Origin: Stramenopiles sp. TOSAG23-2 | Taxonomy: Eukaryota; Sar | Assembly (NCBI GenBank): GCA_900128395.1 | Contig: LT649274.1 | Location: forward strand, 1 to 48,905 | DNA length: 48,905 bases | Direction: 5' to 3' | Part shown: positions 8,701 to 18,811 of the stretch, in pieces | Numbering within the stretch: the stretch's first letter is position 1 | How the letters are laid out: the number at the start of each line of letters is the position of its first letter | Made by a program: the position numbers and the translations under genes | The notes under the pieces: model-generated | What the model was told of the DNA's origin: nothing | Seen by the model: the letters and a program-made list of their open reading frames with translations, nothing else | Databases searched by the model: none

Positions 8701-11700
8701 GATTTCATTGATGAAGTCTATTACAACAATGTAAATATACGTGGTAAAGTTGAAGGAAATGTAAATGGTTGTTGTACCTGGAAAACATTAAAATTTGTTG
8801 GTCGCCCACGTGCAGTATTGGCAATAGCATGCAACGATAATCAACCTGGAACTTCTGCATCATTTGCCTTTATTGCGAAGAGTTCAGATCCAGATAGTCC
8901 ATGGAATTTTTCTTCCTTTCCAAATGATCAAAGTGGCCGTACGTACAAATTGAATTGCATTGCTATACATATATACATATATTAATACACATATATAAAA
9001 CCACAACTAATTAAAATAGTTGCTAACATAATCTCATATTTCTTCTTCATACATTCTATATAATAATATATCCAGGCATCCGAGTGTTCGGAATCCATGG
9101 TCCAGATCAACATCATGGCAGCATGCGAAGACCAAAAAACAAGGATCCTAAAGAGTCGAATTGGTTTTCAAGTAAATATAAAGGACATTCCAAATTGAAT
9201 ATACCAATGAATGCAACAAATGGTCATAAGAATGATGAACATGTATGGCATGGTCGTTGCAAATATAACTTTTATCGCATTTGTCCAGATCATAAATCAG
9301 TCAATTTGTCCAAGATTGAAAGAGGAAAACAAATGTTTGAAAAAAAATTTGGTAATGTTGAATATGAATATAAAGTAGATGAAAGGCAATTAAATTTTAA
9401 AGAGCATGAATCAAATGCGCTAGAATGGGGAGGGCATATTGTATCAATTACATCAAAGGCAGAGCAAGCATTTGTTTATAATCTAATTAAAAATTCGGTT
9501 CGTCAACATATTTGGATTGGCGGTATGCGACGTGGTAAAAGTAATGGTAAAGGTTCCAAGTATTGGAAATGGAGTGCGGAAGCAAACAAAGCGAAAGGAA
9601 GAACGTGGTGGTCTATGTTTGGCAGAAAAGAAAACTCTGATACTGTATATCCATGGAAATATGAAAATTGGGCCCGTGGGGAGCCGAATAATTGGGGAGG
9701 TGGTGAAGATCGGGTTCAAATGTGGCATCATAATGGCCAATGGAATGATTGCAATCAACATGCAAGAATGGCTGCTGTTTGGAAACGGGTCAAACCAACA
9801 AGAAAAGATTTAAGACGACAAGATGCACAAATAGAAACAGCGGCAATGGAAAAAGAACGTATGGAAAAAGAACGAATGGAAAAAGAACGAATGGAAAAAG
9901 AACGAATGGAAAAAGAACGGGAACTTGTAATGCAGGAAATTGAGCAAGGTATTCAGGTAGGTGAGGAGTTATGTGCCTCTTTTTTCAATGATATGGCAAA
10001 GCTTTTTGAGAGGTTACATGTACAGAAAACTTTAGCTGAAATTGAAGAGAAAAAAGGCTTGTTAAAAAGATCAAATAAGCTAAAAGAACCTGTTGTTCTT
10101 GATATAATCCAGATGATAAAAAAACAACAAGACATTCGAAGTTTGGGTAAAACTGTTTCTAATAAAAATGATAACGTTGGAAGCAATGAGAACAGAAAAA
10201 ATACAACGTCGGATTCTGAAATAGTCTATTCTATAGCTAAAAAGGTAGATGATACAATAGCAGAAATAAAAAAGCTTCAAACATTTTCATCGGTTTCTGG
10301 ATCAATGTCAAATACTTTAGAAGGGAATTGGTACACTATTGATACTCATACTGGACAGCCAAATAAAGACAAATATGAATTTCGAAAGATAGAGGAAAAT
10401 TATTATGGAATCTATCGCAACGGTAAGAATGGGGATAGGGATCGTTTTCGAATAAATGGCAATGCACTCAATCATGAATATGGTCATACTGCTGAAATTC
10501 AAGCAGATGGAGATATTCGATGGATATCAAAAGGCAATGGTAGGTATATATCACGTCGAGAAGGCGGTTATGTACACACCAAAAAAAAATCATCCACGGA
10601 GGATATTGCAAATGAAGAAAGTTACAAAATGTTACAAAATTATTGCAACACATTGCTGAAAATAAAACAAGATGTAACAACATCAATTGCTTCTGAATAT
10701 GCATATTTACCAAATATTCGTTCGATATCAGATGAAAAGGTTCAAGTACATTGGACAAAAGATTGGGCTGTTTTGCCTGAATATCGAAAGGCAAAAGCAA
10801 TGTTTTGTCTTGAAAGTGAATGGTTATCGGATACAATGTTATTGCGTCAGATACGGGATGCAAATGCGCGTTTTGGGGAAGAATTGAAAAATATGAACTC
10901 CAACAAGGCTTTTGAAACAGCATGTTTGGAAGCAATATGCAAAGGATATAAATTAAAAAGCAAAAACAAGGCAAAGAAACAAAAAGATTTATTAAGCCAA
11001 CGTGTAATTTTAAATGAAGTTAGAAAATGCTATAATAATTTGGAAGCATGGAAAAAACCGTACTTTAATCATGCGTTACATATTTTAAGTAAATATGAAT
11101 CCGATAATGGGGCAATAACGACGAAATTAGCAGAAGTATGCGATAGAGCATTGCATTGTAGGCAAGTTCAAGTGAAGTCCTTTAATTTACTAATGTCCCA
11201 TTCATATCGATTAATACTATCTTTAAGAAGTCAAGTTGGTTTAGAGGAACAAGTTGGAAAAGTTATGGAAGAAAAAAATGGAGAAGAGGAAGAAAATCAT
11301 AATGTTGTGCCAGATCTTCCTGCTACGTACGAAGATTTAAAAGTTGGGGCGCATGTAATTTGTTCTTGGGACAATGCTATGGATAAATGGGAACATTCTC
11401 CAGATGGAAAAATGGTAGATCTTAGTGCTGTGAGGAAAGGGAAGCTATACTCAGCACAGGTAAAGGGGAAAACGAACAATAATAAGGCCAGTCGGCCAAT
11501 ACAAATTTCATTTCAGGATGGAAATACAAAGTGGGTTCCAGCTGATTTGCTAGTTATAATTCAAAATTTTTCCAATTCATCACAACAAAACGTAATTGCT
11601 GTTAAATGTACAGAAAAATGGTCATATAAAAGTGGACCTACAATTGAATGTACAGTTTGGGAGCGTACTAATCGTACAAAAGTGGAAATAGAAGCTATCA

Positions 11701-13988
11701 TGGATGTGCAAAAAAAGAAACGGGCTCATCACAAGGATATTGATAAATTGACTTTGCACATCGATGATGGTGCATCTGTGGTAAAACGTTTACCAAGCAT
11801 AAAACGTAGTTACAGTAGTGGTGAAGATTTGGAATCATATACCAATGCCTTGCAAAGATTTTATGAAATCATGGAGGATTATATTGATGATCACAAGGAA
11901 AATGCATTTCAATCATCGTTCGTTGAGCCAAGTGAGTTTTATTTTCACTTTAAAAATCGCAGGGAGGGTTGGAACGAAGACAATGTGGTTACACATAGTA
12001 TTAACTATTATTTAACCCTTTTAAACTCCACAGTTGGTGTCCATTTACCAATGCTACCTGCATATTGGGAAAATTGGCCGGAAACAGTTTGTGATTTTTG
12101 GGCAGGGCTTTCAGATGAAGCATGGGAACAATTTTCAGCTATAAATCATTTTGGCATAAGTTATGAAGGAATTTCTGAATTGAAAAACCATGCAAAAAAA
12201 TATATAAAAAATGGCAATATCCCACGAGCTCAATTTCCAAAGGGTTCAAGACCACCTCCAGCAAAAGAATTTGCAAATAATAATGTAAATCCAAACGGAA
12301 ATGCAAATCATCGTAAAGCATTAGCTCTATATATTGAACGATTTGCATCATTTTTCAAATTAGATTTTTTCGTATATAAAGCATTTAATAAATTGTATAG
12401 CGAAGAAAAACCGGAACATGCCGGTTTTCGCAGAGCATGTGCCACGTTATACAATGTGTATAGAAATGAGCAAAGTCCTGATTATGAAGAAGAATTTATT
12501 GAATATTGTTTCAAAGATGAAATGTTTATGGAATTAGATATTGAGCGTGTAGCAAGATTTTTTGTATGGCTTGGTGTTGTGAAACCAACTGAAAAAATAT
12601 TTGTTACAAAACGTGATGTAAATCGAAAAAGCAAAAAAAACAGTGATAACAAAAGTAATAATAACCATACAAACATATCCAAGAATAATCGTAAAGAAAA
12701 GAAAGGTTTAGAAGAAGTTGAAAAAGTTTTACTTGATATTGAAAAACAATTACAAAAAGCTATGAAAGACAGAGATACCAATTCCATTCGAGCTTTAATG
12801 GCAAAACGAAACGAAGTACAAACAATGCGTTCAGCACGGTTAAAAAAAAATAGTGAAATATCAAGAGCAGATAATAATAATAATGATGATGATGCAAAGG
12901 CTTTGGGTGATAATAACAAAGTATTTGAGAAGAAATTATTAGATATTAATAAAAAAATGCAGAAAGCTATGGCAGATCGTGATACAAATAAAATAAGATC
13001 ATTAATGGCTGAACGAAGCAAAATGCTACTTGAACAAGATGCAAGTAAAGTTCCACCAAAGCAAGTTGTTGTGTATAATAAGATTGTCAAAACTGCAAAA
13101 GAGAGTCTTGATGGAAAAGAAAATTTAGGTTTTTCTTCAAGTTTAAGATATGAATTTGGCGACGTTGAATTGGAATTAGAACACCGTTGTGTGTATATAG
13201 ATGGTTCACAAGGTGCAATTGAAGTTACTACAAATAGTACTGATAAGGCAACTGTAACTTGTAAGTTGAATATTGATACATTCATTCAAGTCATCATGGG
13301 AGAATTAAAACTAGAACAAGCGCTTGGATCTGGAAAAATGAAAATGGAAGGCAATACAAGTGTTTTAGGAGCTGCAGCAAATTTATTAGAATTGTTGGAT
13401 AGTGGGATGAAAAAATTATTCTTAGAAATGAATAATAATGATAGTAATAGTGATAATAGTAATTACAAATCCATAAAAGGAGGGATAAACACAGGGAAAA
13501 ATGTTATAATTAAATTTGGACTTATAAATGAAACTTTTGATTTAGAAGTAAAATTATATGATGATATCACACCGTTAACTTGTAAAAATTTTAGAACAAT
13601 TGCTTCTAAAGGTATTAATGGTAAAACATACAATGGATGTATAATACATAGGATTATTAAAAGATTTATGTTACACGGTGGAGATATAGTAAATGGAAAT
13701 GGAACTGGTAGTATATCTATATATGGTAATCAATTTAAAGATGAAAATTTTATTAAAAAACATGATAAAGCGGGATTATTATCAATGGCAAATAGTGGAC
13801 CAAATACTAATGGATCACAATTTTTTATTACAACTGTTCCTACTCCACATTTAGATGGAAAACATGTTGTATTTGGAGAAGTAGTAAAAGGTATAGAATA
13901 TATTAGTAAATTTGAAAATTTATCAACTGATACTTCTGATAAACCATATCAAAATTTAGTGATTATATCTATTAAAGAAAAAAATTAA
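5734..13988 (+). CDS. Giant ankyrin / C-type lectin / SCP2-like / cyclophilin multidomain protein (2 exons)
   Basis: Two long open frames join into one product of about 2705 residues if an intron at 8939-9075 is removed (GTACGT donor, ATATCCAG acceptor, phase 1), giving a join NDQSG-RIRVFGIHGP. Domains in order: ankyrin repeats (about 1-165 and 175-330); an SGSMSNTLEGNWYTID module (about 350-472); a Trp-rich domain (486-655); three 57-residue WGLSAWN/DHWPMDW repeats (711-886); a GCCTWKTLKF domain (965-1068); C-type lectin domain with IWIGG and GEPNNWGGGED...NGQWNDC (about 1133-1306); five MEKER repeats; a second SGSMSNTLEGNWYTID module (1471-1573); a helical region; a Tudor-like segment (1813-1896); two DRDTNKIRSLMAER coiled-coil repeats (2276-2396); an SCP2-like domain (about 2406-2520); and cyclophilin (2540-2705). 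The cyclophilin keeps HRI, F, SQFF and GKHVVFG but has His where CypA has Gln63 and Trp121. There is no signal peptide. The role is unknown. Confidence 0.75.
6782..7148 (+). repeat. Internal duplicated module, copy A (with 57-bp extra segment)
   Basis: Nearly identical at DNA level to 10285-10594 in the same gene, encoding SGSMSNTLEGNWYTID...GGYVHTKKKSS. The 57-bp length difference is entirely a segment bounded by a 9-bp direct repeat GGGATAGGG at 6929-6937 and 6986-6994. The high identity implies a recent intragenic duplication. Confidence 0.9.
8939..9075 (+). other. Intron in the giant multidomain gene
   Basis: GTACGT donor at 8939 and CCAG acceptor ending at 9075. Exon 1 ends after the first base of an Arg codon and exon 2 supplies the other two, keeping frame exactly. 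Without splicing, exon 1 runs into an AT-rich tail ending HIYIY and a stop, and exon 2 has no ATG before the lectin domain. Confidence 0.75.
10285..10594 (+). repeat. Internal duplicated module, copy B (without 57-bp segment)
   Basis: Second copy of the SGSMSNTLEGNWYTID module. It has a single GGGATAGGG where copy A has two flanking a 48-base insert. A few substitutions separate the copies (for example DTRTGQPTGDK in A and DTHTGQPNKDK here). Confidence 0.9.
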
Positions 13989-14261
13989 AAAATATTGAAA
14001 TTAATTTTAAAAAATGATTTAAAAATAATTTAATAAATAAATATATTGTCACTGGGGAATTCGAGGTTGTGGCTATCGATGGGAAGTTGATGATGTGGAC
14101 CCTAAGGAAGTAGGCCGTAGTCCAACTAGCAAATCCTTGTGACACACTTCATCAGGTCTGGGTGCGGTTTAAACCAGGTGTTTTAAAAACATTAATTTAA
14201 AAATACACACTAGCATTCTTTATACGAATATTTAATTTATATGATAATATTGATTTTTGAA
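13989..14261. other. Intergenic, with one GC-richer island of unknown origin
   Basis: The flanks are very AT-rich, but 14048-14185 is markedly more GC-rich. On the plus strand it can be read as a short open stretch HWGIRGCGYRWEVDDVDPKE... ending in TGA at about 14141, with no start codon. It could be an exon remnant, a captured fragment, or a non-coding RNA. I cannot decide. Confidence 0.35.
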
Positions 14262-14488
14262 GTCCAAAAAATAGAATATAAAAATTCTAAAGTGATTCGT
14301 ACTTACATTATTTATATAATAATTGATTTTGAAGTGTCCAAAAAATATAATATTTAAAAATTCTAAAGTGATTCGTACTTACATTATTTATATAATAATT
14401 GATTTTGAAGTGTCCAAAAAATATAATATTTAAAAATTCTAAAGTGATTCGTACTTACATTTATATTTATATAATAATTGATTTTGAA
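14262..14488. repeat. Tandem array of about 74-76 bp units
   Basis: Three units start with GTCCAAAAAATA at about 14262, 14336 and 14412. Each contains TTCTAAAGTGATTCGTACTT and ends in AATAATTGATTTTGAA. The array stops at 14488 where the CACTATGG element begins and resumes at 16524 with another unit. Confidence 0.9.
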
Positions 14489-14716
14489 CACTATGGATGA
14501 AATACGCCTCTTATTTTAGCTAAAATCGGTCATGTTTTTTTGAGCTGTCCCATGGCTGCCGGCTGATTTTTTGAAAGGCCCGCTCGGCCTCTAACAATCA
14601 CCCACTATGGATGAAATACGCCTCTTATTTTAGCTAAAATCGGTCATGTTTTTTTGAGCTGTCCCATGGCTGCCGGCTGATTTTTTGAAAGGCCCGCTCG
14701 GCCTCTAACAATCACC
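14489..14716. repeat. Perfect 114-bp tandem duplication in the left arm
   Basis: 14489-14602 is repeated without change at 14603-14716. It contains the CACTATGG end, TTTTAGCTAAAATCGG and a GC-rich GGCCCGCTCGGCC stretch. It resembles the other perfect near-100-bp duplications in the window. Confidence 0.9.
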
Positions 14717-15054
14717 ACATCAAAAATCATGTTTTTTTGTACTAAAACAATACAATTATATTCCTATATAGCACGCAATTGTCGTCCTATGCTAATTTTT
14801 GTATATGGGAATAGCATTAGCGTCTATAATTAAAAATCAATCCATCAAATTTCTTATTATTAATTTATTATAATTGTTGAAATTACACTATTGCAATGTG
14901 CTATTATACCATCTTACACTATATATATAGACTTATAGACTTTTTACCCATTATAGATATAGACATATGCTATACTTTCATAGTACTTCAGTGAACAAGA
15001 AGGATTTCAATCGAGAACTATCAATTAATAACTAGAACAAGAATAACAAGAACA

Positions 15055-15393
15055 ATGTCAAGAATAGTTCAAGCAGAGACAAGGGAATACAATCTTCAGC
15101 AAACGAATAATCCTGCCCCAAGTAGTACATCTGGTTGGTCGAAACTAGATGGTGGCGATTTTGACGATGCATTAGTACTAAAGATGTATTTCTGTTACAA
15201 ATATTATCACAATGGGATTTTATACCGATGTCGTACAGAGATTGGCAAAGAAAAATTTAGTGATATCTTTTTTTTTGCAGATAATTCTACAACACATTTG
15301 CAGATCTGGTTAGCTGATAAATGTAAAGCACAGGCATTAACATCCGCTACTTCTGGTGGAAATATAAAGATCCCTCAGTTCTTTTGCAGATAA
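15055..15393 (+). pseudogene. Gene fragment inside the CACTATGG element
   Basis: An open frame of 112 codons from an ATG (MSRIVQAETREYNL...) with a plausible folded stretch, LDGGDFDDALVLKMYFCYKY, then a run-on into repeated DNA. A polypyrimidine-CAG (TTTTTTTTTGCAG, to 15280) could be a splice acceptor. A 55-bp piece (15273-15327) recurs at 15382-15436. I do not recognise the family. It is probably a captured or broken gene. Confidence 0.3.
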
Positions 15394-15442
15394 TTCTACA
15401 ACACATTTGCAGATCTGGTTAGCTGATAAATGTAAAATCAAA

Positions 15443-15745
15443 TCAAATAAAAGATATGAATGAAACAAGCTTCTTGATGTTTTTAAAATCAAATGAAGAT
15501 GTTTCCACACAGAAGCTCATATCGTGATTGTTAAATGGCGATTTGACATATCTATACGATAAATATGGGGTATCATTCGGATAACTTGTGTGCATTGCCT
15601 GAATCACGGTGAACCCTTTTTCTTCAAGTAATGCATGTGCAGCAGCGTGGTACTTCTGTCTCAATGCTTTGGCTTCGTCACGTGATCCACGTTTACTTCT
15701 GGTGGAAATATAAAGATCCCTCAGTTCATGACAGGTCGAACTCAT
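15443..15745 (-). CDS. Small unknown protein or gene fragment inside the CACTATGG element
   Basis: One hundred residues, MSSTCHELRDLYISTRSK..., with a charged helical start (DEAKALRQKYHAAAHALLEEKG) and a more globular second half (YPNDTPYLSYRYVKS, NNHDMSFCVETSSFDF). The amino-acid composition is protein-like rather than random for this AT-rich DNA. Its first codons lie inside the 111-bp tandem duplication 15694-15915, so a second, truncated start exists at about 15856. No family was recognised. It could be cargo of the element or a fragment of a host gene. Confidence 0.35.
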   Translation of the reverse strand: MSSTCHELRDLYISTRSKRGSRDEAKALRQKYHAAAHALLEEKGFTVIQAMHTSYPNDTPYLSYRYVKSPFNNHDMSFCVETSSFDFKNIKKLVSFISFI

Positions 15746-15915
15746 CAGGAAATAGTTATATTCAAGAAACTAGACGTACCTAAGTATATTTATATTATAC
15801 AATATACTTCTGGTGGAAATATAAAGATCCCTCAGTTCATGACAGGTCGAACTCATCAGGAAATAGTTATATTCAAGAAACTAGACGTACCTAAGTATAT
15901 TTATATTATACAATA
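15694..15915. repeat. Perfect 111-bp tandem duplication
   Basis: 15694-15804 equals 15805-15915. A 34-base part (TACTTCTGGTGG...CAGTTC) also occurs at about 15348-15381, next to the 55-bp repeat, so this part of the element has been rearranged at least twice. Confidence 0.9.
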
Positions 15916-16370
15916 GTATTATTATTATTAGAATGTGGTCTCTCTGGTATATTGTGTTAAGTCTGGGAGTTCTTGTTAATTACAGTACCTGTATATATTC
16001 TTTTGGTTTTGTTATGTGTGTGTGTAAAGCAGTTGTTGAGTTTTTGTAGTCGCTTCATATGCGTCAATCATAAAATTGTGCATGCTATTTGCCTGTTATC
16101 GGATTGGGCTAGTAATATTTCCTTTGGTTTTTTTTTCTTCGTATGTGCAAGTGCATGTGCGTATTTCGTATTTCTTATACGTCCTTCGGCAGGCTAAATA
16201 TATATAGGGTATATAAAAATATAACAGTACAATTAATATATACTTAATCGTAAAATATACACCGTTCAAAAAAAGTTTGTATATTTTTCATTTAGCATAG
16301 GACGACAATAGATAGAGTTAGAGAAATGAGGGTTATAACACGTAAAAAATCAGCGGCTGCTCAAAAAAAC
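15916..16370. other. Non-coding interior and right arm of the CACTATGG element
   Basis: AT-rich DNA with only short open stretches, one hydrophobic but without an ATG (15973-16197). Nothing here is convincing as a gene. Confidence 0.4.
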
Positions 16371-16702
16371 ATGACCGATTTTAGCTAAAATAAGAGGCGT
16401 ATTTCATCCATAGTGAAGAGAAAAAAGCGGAAAAGAAAGTTCTTTTTTCTTTTTTTCGGAAAAAGCTGTCAAAAAAACATGACCGATTTTAGCTAAAATA
16501 AGAGGCGTATTTCATCCATAGTGTGTCCAAAAAATAGAATATAAAAAAATTCTAAAGTGATTCGTACTTACATTTATATATTAGTATTGTAAAACACTAT
16601 AAATTTTTCTATCAAATACGCCACCCCCGAAAAGCGTTATTTTTCATTCACGCTTCTTTCATATTTATCAATGTACACATCCATTTAAACAAAAACAATT
16701 TG

Positions 16703-16987
16703 ATGTTTTGGGAAATATCACAATTAAAAGAAGAAGTTAGAGATTTAAAAACATTGGTAAAATCATTAATTTCTAAATTGAAAGATAATAATAAAAATAT
16801 TGTTGGTGATATTAGCAATGACGTGACATTAGATAGTTACCTTCATGAGGTAAATGTGGAACAAGCAAATAAGGCGATTGATAATCCAGAGGAATTGAAT
16901 GATGTTGGGGAAAAGGAGGAAGAGGAGGAGGAGGAAGAAGAAGAAGAAACCGATGATACACTTAATGAACAAGAAGCAAAAAAGTGA
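16703..16987 (+). CDS. Small acidic coiled-coil protein
   Basis: Ninety-four residues from the ATG at 16703. The N-terminal half (ISQLKEEVRDLKTLVKSLISKL) has a clear heptad pattern. The C-terminal part is a Glu run followed by TDDTLNEQEAKK. It lies just outside the CACTATGG element and 380 bp before the FGH gene. No family was recognised. It could be a genuine small gene or the first exon of something longer, and no obvious splice donor was found. Confidence 0.4.
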   Translation: MFWEISQLKEEVRDLKTLVKSLISKLKDNNKNIVGDISNDVTLDSYLHEVNVEQANKAIDNPEELNDVGEKEEEEEEEEEEETDDTLNEQEAKK

Positions 16988-17360
16988 TGGTACGATATAA
17001 TAATTTGTACATCCCACATCGATCGTGATATATAATTTTAAATACACGAATATCTTATATCTTTAATACTTAATTGCAATAACTTATTTTTTAATTTACT
17101 CATGATAATTCCTACTATCTCCCCATTTCAACAATTATTGCTAACAAAATAATATTTTCCCCATTGTCCTTAGTTTTAAAAATTGTGTTGTTTTTTTTTC
17201 ATTCACAAGGATACAGATACAGTAGATAGATACAACAAAAGAAGAAATAGAAACAACAATCAATCATTCACACACCGTGTCATCTCACATTATATATATT
17301 TTCAAACAAAAGAATTCACATACACGTTATATATCCCCATTTCCCTCCTACGTCCTTCAT

Positions 17361-17564
17361 CATTCACCATGTCAGCAATAAAAATATTATCGCAACGAAA
17401 AGTTGCATCAGGAATATTAACAAGATTATCGTTCAAATCACAAGTATTAAATTCCACTACAACATTCACCATGTCAGCAATAAAAATATTATCGCAACGA
17501 AAAGTTGCATCAGGAATATTAACAAGATTATCGTTCAAATCACAAGTATTAAATTCCACTACAA
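17361..17564. repeat. Perfect 102-bp tandem duplication at the 5' end of FGH
   Basis: 17361-17462 equals 17463-17564, with two bases of microhomology (CA). In frame, it doubles the N-terminal 34 codons. Confidence 0.95.
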
Positions 17565-18343
17565 CAACATCAACGTTTATTCCAAAATCAGCACCTGGTT
17601 CTAGTGCAAAACCAGCTTTGTATTGGCTCTCTGGATTAACGTGTACTGATGAAAATTTTGTAGAAAAAGCAGGTGCATTTCATAGTGCATCAAAACATTC
17701 TTTAAGCTTAGTAATACCGGATACATCACCACGTGGCGATAGTGTTCCAAATGATGAAGCATATGATTTAGGTCAAGGTGCTGGTTTTTATTTAAATGCA
17801 ACTGAAGACCCGTGGAAAGAACATTACCAAATGTATGATTATATCACGAAAGAACTACCGGAGGTACTTGCAAATTCAGAATTTAATATATGCAAAAATT
17901 ATCGCTCCATCTCTGGTCATTCCATGGGTGGGCATGGTGCATTAACAATAGCAATGAAAGATGAAGGTAAATCATATGCAAGTGTGTCAGCATTTGCACC
18001 AATTGTAGCACCTGCACAAGTTGACTGGGGAAAAAAAGCATTTACAAATTATTTAGGTTCAGTGGAAAATGGTGCAAAAGAATACGATGCTACAAATTTA
18101 TTATTGGAGAATGGTCCATTTCCAGAATTAGGAACGATATTAATTGATCAAGGTACGGATGATGAATTTTTAGATAATCAATTAAAAACGGAATTGTTTG
18201 AAAATGCATGTAAGCAAGTTGGACAATCAAAACAAATTAATATGAGAGATGGATATGATCATTCTTATTTTTTCATCTTATCATTTATTGATGAACATAT
18301 TCAACATGCATCAAAAGCAATTAAAGCAAGGATGAACCAGTAA
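17369..18343 (+). CDS. S-formylglutathione hydrolase (esterase D)
   Basis: Hydrolyses S-formylglutathione to glutathione and formate in glutathione-dependent formaldehyde detoxification. Family signatures: ALYWLSGLTCTDENF, PDTSPRGD, GAGFYLNATEDPW, the nucleophile elbow GHSMGGHGAL, SAFAPIVAP, IDQGTDDEF and the catalytic GYDHSYFF near the C-terminus. The frame as written gives 324 residues because a 102-bp tandem duplication repeats the first 34 codons (MSAIKILSQRKVASG... twice). With one copy it is 290 residues, close to the usual 280-290. An ATG exists in each copy, so starting at 17471 gives the normal protein. A second perfect duplication covers the stop codon. The call is secure; the N-terminus is uncertain. 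Confidence 0.95.
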   Translation: MSAIKILSQRKVASGILTRLSFKSQVLNSTTTFTMSAIKILSQRKVASGILTRLSFKSQVLNSTTTTSTFIPKSAPGSSAKPALYWLSGLTCTDENFVEKAGAFHSASKHSLSLVIPDTSPRGDSVPNDEAYDLGQGAGFYLNATEDPWKEHYQMYDYITKELPEVLANSEFNICKNYRSISGHSMGGHGALTIAMKDEGKSYASVSAFAPIVAPAQVDWGKKAFTNYLGSVENGAKEYDATNLLLENGPFPELGTILIDQGTDDEFLDNQLKTELFENACKQVGQSKQINMRDGYDHSYFFILSFIDEHIQHASKAIKARMNQ

Positions 18344-18471
18344 ATATTATGTAGGCGTATTACAAAGCTTATTTTTTCATCTTATCATTTATTGATGAAC
18401 ATATTCAACATGCATCAAAAGCAATTAAAGCAAGGATGAACCAGTAAATATTATGTAGGCGTATTACAAAG
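18264..18471. repeat. Perfect 104-bp tandem duplication at the 3' end of FGH
   Basis: 18264-18367 equals 18368-18471, including the last 26 codons, the stop and 24 bases downstream. The second copy is non-coding. Confidence 0.95.
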
Positions 18472-18811
18472 TTTGGTTTACAAAAATATATTTCAGTTAA
18501 ATATTGAAACAAATATTGAATGTTTGTGTTATAATTTAATTTACTTTATTTTATACCTTTTTTGATTTTTTAATGATTTTTTACTTTCGTATTTTTTTTG
18601 CTCTACTACAAATTAAAATCTCTTTTTGTCTTTTACTTTGTCAAATCATAAACTGAATAAGTGGCTAATATATCTAGATATATATATATAAACAAAAGTG
18701 AAATCAAAATATAATAAGATATACAAATATCGTATCATAGTAAACATTACATATAAGAAAAAGAAGAAAAAGGTGCACATATACATATATATATATTCCA
18801 ACAATAAAAAT
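18472..18811. promoter_or_regulatory. Intergenic AT-rich DNA upstream of cytochrome b5 reductase
   Basis: No gene seen. It should contain the FGH terminator and the promoter of the next gene, but no specific element can be recognised. Confidence 0.3.

Larger units (their letters stand above)
14489..16523. mobile_element. Two-kilobase CACTATGG-ended inverted-repeat element inserted in a tandem array
   Basis: The left end reads CACTATGGATGAAATACGCC and continues for about 55 bp. The exact complement occurs at about 16365-16415 and again at about 16471-16523. The left arm is itself a perfect 114-bp tandem duplication (14489-14602 = 14603-14716). A further internal inverted pair, ATTGTCGTCCTATGCTAA (14778-14795), pairs with 16292-16309. 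Flanks are the same tandem repeat on both sides, so the element interrupted it. CACTA-type ends recall the CACTA/EnSpm superfamily, but no transposase is present, so it would be non-autonomous. Interior segments look like gene fragments. Confidence 0.7.

Noticed and set aside
14048-14185. tRNA, SRP RNA or U3 snoRNA
   Set aside because: No T-arm consensus, no SRP core motifs and no U3 box A; only a weak C-box-like TGATGA.
18698-18811. Upstream ATG of cytochrome b5 reductase
   Set aside because: The added segment is Lys/Tyr/Ile-rich and unlike any presequence. The ATG at 18812 fits better.
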